Part shown: positions 1 to 7,420 of the stretch, piece by piece | Position numbering within the stretch: position 1 is the first letter of the stretch | Layout of the letters: every line of letters starts with the position of its first letter | Assembly (NCBI GenBank): GCA_037380725.1 | Contig: JARRRL010000018.1 | Span: 1 to 23,068, forward strand | DNA length: 23,068 nucleotides | Reading direction: 5' to 3' | Source: JARRRL01 sp037380725 | GTDB lineage: Bacteria; Pseudomonadota; Gammaproteobacteria; Pseudomonadales; JANQJO01 | Made by a program: the position numbers and the translations under genes | The notes under the pieces: model-generated | What the model was told of the DNA's origin: nothing | Seen by the model: only the letters and a program-made list of their open reading frames with translations | Database searches by the model: none

Positions 1-2370
1 TCGCCGAAATGATTTTACCGGCATTGTCCATTTCCGGTATTCACCTTTTTTACCTTTATGATACGGATTTTCATCATTATAGTTAGCGATATCCACTGTC
101 AACTCACTGCCAAACCAAAATGGCGTCACCGTGCCCGCCCGACAGCTATACTCCCATTCCGCCTCGGAGGGCAGGCGAAAGCCAAAATCAGCATTCAGCT
201 CATTCAATTTCTCAATAAAATTTTTGCTTTTTTCCCAAGAAACCCGTTCTACCGGATTTTGCACATCCTCCATAAAACGGCTCGGATTATCTCCCATCAC
301 CACCTGCCACAATTCTTGCGTACAGGCCGTTTCCGCCAGCCAAAAACCGCGCTCAAAAGTGATTTTCTGTTGCGGACCTTCACAGTCAAATCGCCCCGGC
401 TCATCTTCCGGAGACCCCATCATGAACGCTCCAGGCGGCATCCAACGCATCACAAAAGTAACCCCTTTTACCGCCACTTCCACAAACAAGCCATAAGGAT
501 CCCGACCTATTTCCGTCGCCCAAGTCGGACAGCGCATTGCTTCCAGCGTTAATTCTTGAGCTAAGGTTTTAATGACAATACGCTGAATGTCTTCCGGAAG
601 GGTAAATCGGCTATTCGGACGAATTGACAGTCGTTTCGCTTCCCCCTCCCCATCCTCAATGATAAGAAACGATTGGTCTGTCAGTTGAAAGCGAGCCAGT
701 TCAAGGCCAGGTAATTCAGTCTCCTCGACTGCGCTCACCAACAGTTCATTGCGCATCTGAGACAAGCGAACCCAATGATCAGGCGCTGTTTCAAGCAGCC
801 AATCGGGTAATTGTCTCGGGTCAATCCCCTTTGGCACAATGGCCTTCTCTTTTCGAGCACTCCAATACCGGGCAAAAAGCCATTTGGTCTCATCCGACCA
901 CGCCTCATCGCCTGACCGACTCACTACACGTCCGACCCAATCCAGCAACATCTCGTGTTGCATCTCGTCGAGTGTTCCCTCACGTTCCGATTTCACCAGG
1001 CATTGCAGAAACGATTTGTGCGTCTGCAACAACGGTTTGCCCAGTTGTTGCCGCTGCTCGATCTGAAGCTCCATCGGCATCTGGGTTTCAAAAGGTTGAA
1101 TTAAACGCCACATGGCTTCGCGATCATAATTGCCTTCGTCTTCTAAACGCTGAAATCGTTCGCGATACACATCACGCTGCGCAACGCTGTTCCATTGAAA
1201 CGTGACGTTTCCTCGCAATGCGGGGTGATGAATCAAACGACTTTCCACTGAGGCGTGATAGCCCAAGGCTCGGCGAGCTGCACGCACTACATCAGGCATG
1301 AGTTCGAAAGTCCAAGACAAGTACGCGAGTAAATTTTCCGTTTGTTCTTTATTTTGCGCGTCTATGGCCTTAGCTTTACCTCTATGGTCTTGCTGAGAAA
1401 CGACACAACACGACGCCGAAAGCAATAAATTCTCATTCCAAGCGTGATGATTAAAATATCGCTGTAATTCCCGATTCCATTCACGAGGATGCGCCACCAA
1501 AATCGTTTCAACGTGCGCTTGATTCCGCTTTAACGATTTCCCTAAAAAATACCAACAAGAACTGGTAATGCGTTCCGGATGCAGTAAACCCAGATCCCCA
1601 ATGTACAATATTTCAGCTTTGTTTGATTTTAACGGAAACCCACGAAACGTACGCCCACGATAATCATAACGTTGATCTTCCGCATCCAAACAACTATAAA
1701 CATGTAAGCGCTTTCCAAACCAACGCATCAATTGTTGAGCGATCGCAACGAAATCGGCAAAAAATGGCCTCAGGTGGCGGCTGAAATCCACGATCAAAAT
1801 CAACTCTGTAGGCCAACAGGGCTTGTATTGCCATGGTATTTCAATTAACGCTTGTTGCTTAATTTTTTTCTTAATTATTTTCTTTACATCCAATCGACGT
1901 GTCTTTTTTCGATCACAAAAAAGCGTGCGCAGCACTGGCCAAAGCGATTGCCAAGGCATCAACGGTTCAGGACGACTCAGTTCATCGGGCATGGGGCTGT
2001 CCACCTCATCCTGAAATGGTGTTGTTTTATCATACCAATCTGGGAGCTGAACAAACTCACTTCGATTCTCCGGCTCAACCCGAGTCGATGCAACGAGATT
2101 TAAAAAGGGTAAATCAAGTGTTGCAGGCGGATAATCACTCTGTGCTAAGCTTCCTGGCTTTAATCGTTGCGATTTTCGTTTTGAAGCTCCACGCTTCAAT
2201 AATTTAGGAAAGGCCTGCTCAGACGCTGGCGGAGTGTGCTGCTTCTGTAAGCGCAACTGAAGCAACTCAGCCAGTTCTTCGGGCATCGCATCGGGTATGG
2301 CTTGCCGCATCTGAACAAAAAGCTGCATTTCTAATGCCTGATGTAGCCTTTTTACACGCTTTTGAGTCAT
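1..2370 (-). CDS. vWA-like / formylglycine-generating-enzyme (FGE/SUMF1) fusion protein, C-terminus beyond window
   Basis: An open frame of 790 codons runs from ATG at 2370 to the window edge without a stop. Residues 1-187 are basic and unassigned. Residues about 188-327 look like a Rossmann-type von Willebrand A domain: strand LILIVDFS with Asp195, a helix, strand RLHVYSCLD, strand ILYIGDLG and strand ETILVAHP. The MIDAS motif is degenerate, DFSRH instead of DxSxS. A helical stretch follows. From about residue 624 an FGE/SUMF1 domain begins, with the hallmarks FMMGSPEDEPGRF, NPSRF, NPVERVSW and FRLPSEAEWEYSCRAGT. The usual catalytic cysteines lie further C-terminal and cannot be judged. The gene starts 12 bases after the MoxR stop, so it is the third cistron of the unit. 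The FGE-like fold may bind ligands instead of making formylglycine; that is inference. FGE identity is firm, vWA identity moderate. Confidence 0.85.
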   Translation of the reverse strand, partial: MTQKRVKRLHQALEMQLFVQMRQAIPDAMPEELAELLQLRLQKQHTPPASEQAFPKLLKRGASKRKSQRLKPGSLAQSDYPPATLDLPFLNLVASTRVEPENRSEFVQLPDWYDKTTPFQDEVDSPMPDELSRPEPLMPWQSLWPVLRTLFCDRKKTRRLDVKKIIKKKIKQQALIEIPWQYKPCWPTELILIVDFSRHLRPFFADFVAIAQQLMRWFGKRLHVYSCLDAEDQRYDYRGRTFRGFPLKSNKAEILYIGDLGLLHPERITSSCWYFLGKSLKRNQAHVETILVAHPREWNRELQRYFNHHAWNENLLLSASCCVVSQQDHRGKAKAIDAQNKEQTENLLAYLSWTFELMPDVVRAARRALGYHASVESRLIHHPALRGNVTFQWNSVAQRDVYRERFQRLEDEGNYDREAMWRLIQPFETQMPMELQIEQRQQLGKPLLQTHKSFLQCLVKSEREGTLDEMQHEMLLDWVGRVVSRSGDEAWSDETKWLFARYWSARKEKAIVPKGIDPRQLPDWLLETAPDHWVRLSQMRNELLVSAVEETELPGLELARFQLTDQSFLIIEDGEGEAKRLSIRPNSRFTLPEDIQRIVIKTLAQELTLEAMRCPTWATEIGRDPYGLFVEVAVKGVTFVMRWMPPGAFMMGSPEDEPGRFDCEGPQQKITFERGFWLAETACTQELWQVVMGDNPSRFMEDVQNPVERVSWEKSKNFIEKLNELNADFGFRLPSEAEWEYSCRAGTVTPFWFGSELTVDIANYNDENPYHKGKKGEYRKWTMPVKSFRR

Positions 2371-2382
2371 CGAATTCAACCG

Positions 2383-3234
2383 CTATACTTTTCGTAAGTC
2401 AATTCCGCCAGCTCTGTAAATTTCTTTATTTTCAAATTCGCTAATTATTTCACTTTCATTTCCATTTTTAAATCTATTCTTAATATGCGCCTTTCCCCTC
2501 TCCACGAGCTGCTGCACAAAAGACGCCTCATCACGATCATCCAATTTCATATCCAGCAGTAAGCAACGTCGCAAAAAAGCAGGCGGCAGAGTTTGTTCGT
2601 TATTGCTTGTGATAATAATCAAGGGTGGCGGCTGTTTCTCCGCGTCACATTCAATACGCTTTTTTTGACTGTCCTGAATGTAGGGCACTTCAAAACTATA
2701 ATTGCCTAAAGCCTCCAATAAACTATTTGGTACAGAACGATCGGCTTTATCGATTTCATCGATCAGTAGAAGAACCCCATTTTTGTAATCTCGAATTACT
2801 CCCTCGGGTTCGCCCCGGTAAGGTTCAGCGCTGTGATAAACATTATACTCCGCTGCACTTTCAGGATTCAGCGCCCACCATAGTGGTCCCGCACTCAAAT
2901 ACGCCACTTCCTCTTTCACACCAGTACTACTATTAGCATCGGATAATCGCCGAAGCGCATCATAACGCCAAAACAGATCCTCAGCTTCAGTTCGTTCATT
3001 CACCACTAAGCACGCTAATGGCATTTGCAAAAATTGCGCTGCCGCTCTGGCCAACTGCGTCTTGCCACAACCAGGCTCACCACACACGAGCAGCGGTCGA
3101 CAAACCGCTTTGGCGGCAAGTATGGCAATCGCTTGCTGACGATCAAACTGGTGTACCGCCGACTTGGGCCAACCAGGACAGGAAGCAAGATTTAACGGTT
3201 CAGCGTTGACGAAATCACTGATGCTTGTATTCAT
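2383..3234 (-). CDS. MoxR-type AAA+ ATPase of the TIR/FGE unit
   Basis: A 283-residue AAA+ protein. The Walker A motif GEPGCGKT is at residues 52-59, Walker B LLLIDE at 155-160, sensor-1 TSNNE at 209-213, and a likely arginine finger is in FLRRC near 220-224. The layout matches short MoxR-like ATPases that partner vWA proteins in conflict systems. It differs clearly from the second MoxR protein at 20939, which has GAPGLAKT and ATQNPIEQEGTYPLPEAQLDRF. The start ATG overlaps the TIR stop as ATGA, and AAGGA sits 8 bases upstream inside the TIR gene, so translation is probably coupled. The likely role is an ATP-driven switch or chaperone linking the TIR protein to the vWA/FGE protein. That role is inferred from family and context; the ATPase call is secure. 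Confidence 0.9.
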   Translation of the reverse strand: MNTSISDFVNAEPLNLASCPGWPKSAVHQFDRQQAIAILAAKAVCRPLLVCGEPGCGKTQLARAAAQFLQMPLACLVVNERTEAEDLFWRYDALRRLSDANSSTGVKEEVAYLSAGPLWWALNPESAAEYNVYHSAEPYRGEPEGVIRDYKNGVLLLIDEIDKADRSVPNSLLEALGNYSFEVPYIQDSQKKRIECDAEKQPPPLIIITSNNEQTLPPAFLRRCLLLDMKLDDRDEASFVQQLVERGKAHIKNRFKNGNESEIISEFENKEIYRAGGIDLRKV

Positions 3235-4814
3235 AAATGATCCTTTTCATTTTTCATCGTGTCATGTATTGCACCATAAATATTTCGCACCAGTTGATCC
3301 AGGTCTCCGCCCTGCAGCCCTTCGCAATAATATTTTTGTTCCGCATAATCGTCATTCTCATCATCAACGATTACTTGCTGAAGAAAAGGGTATTCTTCTC
3401 CAAAGCGCTTGCGTAACTGTTGCATCATTTTCATTTCCACTTCCGCGCGCTCAAAACGCAAAAAATAGTCATCCCTACCACGAAGAGAACGGTGCACAGC
3501 TGACGTTAACGAATTTACCGTTTTATGCATTCCCATATTTTTCGCTACCTGTGGACACAGAATACTATGAGAATTTTCCCAGTTCAGTTCGTTGTTAAAA
3601 TTTTTATAATAATTACTGTAGTTTATCCCCGCCTCTGCCTTCAAGGTCAGCTCTCCCCGCCCCCTCAAGCGAGAGCGATCATCCTCAGTGACATAGTCAT
3701 ACATCACCTGAGCGTGTGCGATGGCGGAAACAATGAGCTGCAGTGCACTCTCGTGCTCCTCCATGAGGGGGATTTCCGCATGTACCCCTTCCCGATTTAG
3801 AGCATGCACCAAAACATGCAGTGCTTCATCATTTACGGCTAGACACAACAACCAACCAATTAGTTTTTTAAGCTCACCAAGCAGTAAATCCCGCTGGCGC
3901 GTCGGTTTCACTGCTTTAAGTTCTTCCTCCAGCCAACATTGGATTGTCTCAAGACAACGCACAAGAAATTCAGCATTTCCAGAAAAAATATTATTATCAA
4001 TACCAGAAAATGGTCCAGGATCTGCGTCACCGGAGCTCAGTTTAAGTCGACCGAACTCGGTCTGAAAAACAGGTTGATTCAGTATCTTTTTTATTTCCTC
4101 TTTTACGGTCTGTATCCTTTTTTCCTTGGAAACAATGCGAAATCGCAGCACCTTCTCTTCATTCAAAGCCTCAACAACCTTCGCCAATACAGCACCTTGC
4201 TCATCTTCGTTATCAGCCTTGAAATTAAAATTGGGAAAAACCGTATCCCATCCTTGGGTCTCCTCGTTATACCCCCCCAACAACCACGCCAAAGCGACAG
4301 GAAGGGCATCATGGAACTGCTGGCGAAGCAATGCGTCCACACCACCTTCAAACGGATCTCGCCAATAATCCACTATTTCTTTAACTTTTAAATTTGAAGC
4401 CCGAAGCTCACCTGAAAACACAACAATTGGTATTAAATTATCAGCACGCTTTCGATATATATGCAATAATTCAATGATACAATACGGGGAGCGAAAATAG
4501 TCTTCCGTCAAAAGAATAATAATTTTTTCAGCTTCACTCAGCTCTTCCATAAAAGCTTTTATTGATCCAAAAGTCTCCATGGCGTTTTGGTCATAACACA
4601 CCGACCACTGATCAACAGTCTTGTTGTTGTCTTCCTTGTCTTGAGATAAATCTATTACAGCAGGTTTATTTTCATTATCAAGAACCAGTGAACGAAGCGA
4701 CACAGCGTGTAAATTTACTTGAATCTTTTGAATGAGGCATTGAATAAAATGATAATCAGAGCGTCGCGAGTATGAAACGTATATCCGCTTTGCTTTACTG
4801 GCTTGGGATTCCAT
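3231..4814 (-). CDS. TIR-domain protein, probable effector, with uncharacterised C-terminal region
   Basis: A 527-residue protein from the preferred ATG at 4814. The TIR domain occupies about residues 9-143. It starts KRIYVSYSRRSD, has strand EKIIILLTEDYF, and carries the segment SPYCIIELLH, where Glu115 sits at the usual catalytic position of NAD-cleaving TIR domains. The remaining 380 or so residues are mostly helical, with many charged stretches, and match no domain I recognise. An ATG 96 bases upstream at 4910 is in frame but adds residues before the TIR fold and has no clear Shine-Dalgarno sequence. ATG 4814 has GGAGGT 8 bases before it. The stop overlaps the MoxR start. The gene leads the unit and has its own promoter candidate. 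It probably cleaves NAD or makes a cyclic-ADP-ribose-type signal when triggered; this is inferred from the family. Confidence 0.85.
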   Translation of the reverse strand: MESQASKAKRIYVSYSRRSDYHFIQCLIQKIQVNLHAVSLRSLVLDNENKPAVIDLSQDKEDNNKTVDQWSVCYDQNAMETFGSIKAFMEELSEAEKIIILLTEDYFRSPYCIIELLHIYRKRADNLIPIVVFSGELRASNLKVKEIVDYWRDPFEGGVDALLRQQFHDALPVALAWLLGGYNEETQGWDTVFPNFNFKADNEDEQGAVLAKVVEALNEEKVLRFRIVSKEKRIQTVKEEIKKILNQPVFQTEFGRLKLSSGDADPGPFSGIDNNIFSGNAEFLVRCLETIQCWLEEELKAVKPTRQRDLLLGELKKLIGWLLCLAVNDEALHVLVHALNREGVHAEIPLMEEHESALQLIVSAIAHAQVMYDYVTEDDRSRLRGRGELTLKAEAGINYSNYYKNFNNELNWENSHSILCPQVAKNMGMHKTVNSLTSAVHRSLRGRDDYFLRFERAEVEMKMMQQLRKRFGEEYPFLQQVIVDDENDDYAEQKYYCEGLQGGDLDQLVRNIYGAIHDTMKNEKDHL

Positions 4815-4822
4815 GAGCGGCC

Positions 4823-4828
4823 ACCTCC
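4823..4828 (-). promoter_or_regulatory. Ribosome binding site fixing the TIR gene start
   Basis: The minus strand reads GGGGAGGTGG at 4830-4821, with core GGAGGT at 4828-4823. It is 8 bases from the ATG at 4814. This is a near-perfect Shine-Dalgarno sequence and argues for the start at 4814 over the in-frame ATG at 4910. Confidence 0.8.
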
Positions 4829-4914
4829 CCAGGTTGCTCCAATTGACGTACAATCGATCCACACCTTTTTCTGAGCTCTGCATTGTCGACAGTACGTTAT
4901 GCAACCTCATTTAT

Positions 4915-4929
4915 ACTTGTAAAACAAGT
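4915..4929. promoter_or_regulatory. Inverted repeat ACTTGT-AAA-ACAAGT in the TIR leader
   Basis: Perfect 6-bp arms are separated by 3 bases, about 100 bases before the TIR start and about 125 bases downstream of the promoter candidate. It could be an operator or a small RNA hairpin in the leader. Function is a guess. Confidence 0.3.
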
Positions 4930-5053
4930 TATTTTTCCCAAATGCAAGCGTAATACAGCAGGGTCGCTATAAAAGCATCGTAAACATAAAGAGTAAGATT
5001 TCATATTTACGTCATATGTAAACTTAAACTCATCCAATCCGCCCTCTTTCAAG

Positions 5054-5082
5054 CTTATATACTGATATACTGGCACTGACAA
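5054..5082 (-). promoter_or_regulatory. Sigma70-like promoter for the TIR-MoxR-FGE unit
   Basis: On the minus strand, TTGTCA (5082-5077) is followed after 17 bases by TATAAG (5059-5054). Both hexamers are close to consensus and spacing is optimal. Transcription would run left into the TIR gene with a leader of roughly 230 bases. It is predicted by eye only. Confidence 0.5.
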
Positions 5083-5116
5083 AATCACACACACCCAGAA
5101 AGGGACACGGCTGTCA

Positions 5117-6313
5117 ATGAATATGGAATACGCCAAACCATCCTATGACCACAGCATCGTCAGTTTACTGTCTCTTTTAAAAGCCACGTTTAACGGCTCC
5201 GAAAACACACTGCCATCATCCCATTGCCTGAACAACGAAAAATACCTCAATAAACTGAAGGACGCCCAGCATATTATCTTACTGGTCATTGATGGCTTGG
5301 GGTATAACTACGTTACTAAGCACCCAGAATTCAACACGCTGAACGGCAATCTATTGGGCTGCATGGAAAGTGTTTTTCCCACATCCACCGCGCCCGCGAT
5401 TACCTCTTTTTTAACCGGAAATACACCTTATGAACACGGCGTTTGTGGTTGGTTTCAATGGTTTTCACGGTTTGGAATTTTAGCAAAAGCGCTGCCCTTT
5501 CAAACACGTGCGGGCAGCATCCCACTCGAAAAATTTGGACTCCACGCCGAAAAGTGCTTTGATTTTGAATCTTTTTTCAGCAAAATTAAGACGCCCTCCT
5601 TCAACCATACCCCCGTTTATATCGCCAATTCCCCGTTTAATGAATACGCTACGCGAGGCGCTACCTCGGTACCCTATGCATCACCGAAAGAGCTGGTTTC
5701 CAATATCCTAGACACCGTCAAGCGCTGTCGCAGCAACAGTTACCACTATGCGTATTACCCCCAATTCGACAGCATTTGTCATAAATTTGGTCTAAACAGC
5801 CCCGAAGCGCAACGCGAAGCACAGAATATCGATCGCTGGATTGAATCAATTCACACGGGCCTCAAAGCGCACAACGCCATCGCCATTGTCACCGCCGATC
5901 ACGGCATGATCGATACGCAAGCATCGGATCGACTCCGATTAAATCGCTTTCCGGAAATTTACGATTTACTCACCTTTCCCTTGAGCGGCGAACCCCGAGT
6001 GTCTTTTTGTCACGTTAAGCGCAAACATCAACACGTTTTTGAAGAAAAATTCGAAGAAATACTGGGTGAATACGCCTACTTAATGGATTCAACAGAAATC
6101 ATTGAAAACGGTTGGCTGGGCCCCACTCAGGCGTCGCGCAATCAGTTTCTACCGCACGTTTTGGGCGACTACACCCTGATCATGAAAGCCCAGTACACGC
6201 TGTCGGATGTCCTCCCAGGCGAAAGCGATCCCCGTTTTATCGGCATGCATGGTGGCTTAAGCGATGATGAACGACTCATTCCGTGTATCTGGCTTGATGC
6301 CGACAGGCTTTGA
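5117..6313 (+). CDS. Alkaline-phosphatase-superfamily phosphodiesterase/phosphatase
   Basis: A 398-residue protein with the full metal-site set of the alkaline phosphatase superfamily (type I phosphodiesterase/nucleotide pyrophosphatase branch). It has Asp59 in LLVIDGLGYN, the probable nucleophile Thr91 in FPTSTAPAITSF, Asp218 and His222 in YYPQFDSICHKFG, Asp261-His262 in TADHGM, and His378 in GMHGGLSDDE. No signal peptide or membrane segment is evident, so it is probably cytosolic. The start ATG has AAGGG about 12 bases upstream; a second ATG two codons on is possible. The substrate cannot be read from the sequence. It is divergent from the TIR unit and precedes the HMG-CoA lyase gene by 83 bases. 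Family assignment is firm, specificity unknown. Confidence 0.85.
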   Translation: MNMEYAKPSYDHSIVSLLSLLKATFNGSENTLPSSHCLNNEKYLNKLKDAQHIILLVIDGLGYNYVTKHPEFNTLNGNLLGCMESVFPTSTAPAITSFLTGNTPYEHGVCGWFQWFSRFGILAKALPFQTRAGSIPLEKFGLHAEKCFDFESFFSKIKTPSFNHTPVYIANSPFNEYATRGATSVPYASPKELVSNILDTVKRCRSNSYHYAYYPQFDSICHKFGLNSPEAQREAQNIDRWIESIHTGLKAHNAIAIVTADHGMIDTQASDRLRLNRFPEIYDLLTFPLSGEPRVSFCHVKRKHQHVFEEKFEEILGEYAYLMDSTEIIENGWLGPTQASRNQFLPHVLGDYTLIMKAQYTLSDVLPGESDPRFIGMHGGLSDDERLIPCIWLDADRL

Positions 6314-6324
6314 CTCATGAGTCA
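6311..6324. promoter_or_regulatory. 14-bp perfect palindrome TGACTCATGAGTCA before HMG-CoA lyase
   Basis: The palindrome begins at the stop codon of the phosphatase gene and lies about 17 bases upstream of a TATGAT hexamer at 6341-6346. It therefore covers the expected -35 region of a promoter for the HMG-CoA lyase gene. This position suits a dimeric repressor or activator; no known regulator is assigned. Confidence 0.4.
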
Positions 6325-6396
6325 TCTTGCGTAATGCTATTATGATTTATCGGGCTCATCACCCTATCATCACTTTAACTGTTGGAGGATGTCGTG

Positions 6397-7308
6397 ATGC
6401 AAACAAACGGTGCGCCTCGCATCCTTATAAAAGAAATGGGACCGCGTGACGGCCTGCAAAATGAAAGCGTCACAATCAGCACCGAACAAAAGTGCCAATT
6501 CATCGATGCCTTGGCGGAGACGGGTTTGCGTTACATTGAGTGCGGCGCTTTTGTATCCCCACGCTGGGTGCCGCAAATGGCGGATTCTGATGCGGTATTT
6601 GCTACGCTTACACGTCGCCCAGGCGTCACTTACGCCGCACTAGCGCCCAATGATAAAGGCTTGGATCGCGCGTTGGCAGCGGGTGTAGACGAAATCGCTG
6701 TGTTTGCCGCTGCCAGCGAAACGTTTTCCCAAAAAAACATCAATTGCAGCATCGCAGAAAGTTTGAGCCGTTTTGCGCCCATGATCAAACGGGCCAGCGC
6801 CGCACGCGTACCAATCCGGGGTTATCTATCTTGCGTTCTCGGTTGTCCCTATGAAGGGGACGTGGAACCCGAACGCGTCGCCGAACTCAGCGCGGAACTC
6901 ATGGAAATGGGGTGTTACGAAGTGTCGCTCGGCGACACCATCGGTATCGGCACACCAATCAGCGCCGCGCGCCTCTACGAAACGGTGCTACAACGCGTAC
7001 CCAGTGAACACACCGCGCTGCATTTTCACGACACCTATTGTCGCGCTCTCGCTAATTTATGGGTGTGCATCGAACGAGGCGCGCGTGTCATCGACAGTGC
7101 CGTCAGTGGATTGGGCGGGTGTCCCTATGCTGCCGGAGCCAGCGGCAATGTGGCCACCGAAAACGTCGTGGATCTGCTGCACCGATCCGGCTTCGACACC
7201 GGTATTGATTTAACAGCCTTGCTGAAGGTAGGCGATCTCGTGAGCCAATGGTTACACAAATCAAGCCGTACCCCCGTTAGTATGGCCTACGGTCGCTCGT
7301 GCGAATAA
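6397..7308 (+). CDS. mvaB: Hydroxymethylglutaryl-CoA lyase
   Basis: A 303-residue HMG-CoA lyase, splitting 3-hydroxy-3-methylglutaryl-CoA into acetoacetate and acetyl-CoA, the last step of leucine degradation. The N-terminal signature GPRDGLQNE begins near residue 15. FVSPRWVPQMAD follows, then the C-terminal signature SGLGGCPYA with the catalytic Cys242. FHDTYCRALAN carries metal-site residues. The frame is open from a TTG at 6382, but GGAGG at 6384-6388 is 8 bases before ATG 6397, which is therefore the start. The next gene is acetoacetyl-CoA synthetase, which would activate the acetoacetate produced. The other leucine-pathway genes (acyl-CoA dehydrogenase, carboxylase subunits, hydratase) are not in this window. 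Identification is secure. Confidence 0.95.
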   Translation: MQTNGAPRILIKEMGPRDGLQNESVTISTEQKCQFIDALAETGLRYIECGAFVSPRWVPQMADSDAVFATLTRRPGVTYAALAPNDKGLDRALAAGVDEIAVFAAASETFSQKNINCSIAESLSRFAPMIKRASAARVPIRGYLSCVLGCPYEGDVEPERVAELSAELMEMGCYEVSLGDTIGIGTPISAARLYETVLQRVPSEHTALHFHDTYCRALANLWVCIERGARVIDSAVSGLGGCPYAAGASGNVATENVVDLLHRSGFDTGIDLTALLKVGDLVSQWLHKSSRTPVSMAYGRSCE

Positions 7309-7355
7309 ACCCGCCACCTCCTTATCACTCGAAATAGGAAAAACATCAAGAGAAT

Positions 7356-7363
7356 AAAGGAAA
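7356..7363 (+). promoter_or_regulatory. Likely ribosome binding site for acetoacetyl-CoA synthetase
   Basis: AAAGGAAA ends exactly at the assembly gap. The start codon would be expected 5-10 bases later, inside the N run. This implies that the protein begins within the gap rather than at the TTG at 7457. Confidence 0.5.
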
Positions 7364-7420
7364 NNNNNNNNNNNNNNNNNNNNNNNNNNNNNNNNNNNNN
7401 NNNNNNNNNNNNNNNNNNNN
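7364..7420. other. Assembly gap of 57 N
   Basis: The sequence is undetermined here. It covers the start of the acetoacetyl-CoA synthetase gene. If the gap length is real, it holds about 19 codons, the amount needed to complete a usual N-terminus of this family. Confidence 0.95.

Larger units (their letters stand above)
4815..5116. other. Divergent intergenic region between TIR unit and phosphatase gene
   Basis: About 300 bases separate the TIR start from the plus-strand phosphatase start. It is AT-rich and holds the minus-strand promoter candidate at 5054-5082 and the ACTTGT/ACAAGT dyad at 4915-4929. It also contains two copies of ATATACTG at 5057-5072, within the same segment. No convincing protein or RNA gene was seen; a 79-codon minus-strand frame crossing it looks spurious. 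Confidence 0.5.

Noticed and set aside
58..2207. Several plus-strand open frames of 60-160 codons
   Set aside because: They lie opposite the long minus-strand vWA-FGE frame, whose translation shows clear FGE motifs; their products look random and lack ribosome binding sites.
4897..5136. A 79-codon minus-strand frame overlapping the TIR start
   Set aside because: It begins inside the plus-strand phosphatase gene, contains the promoter candidate, has no ribosome binding site and resembles nothing known.
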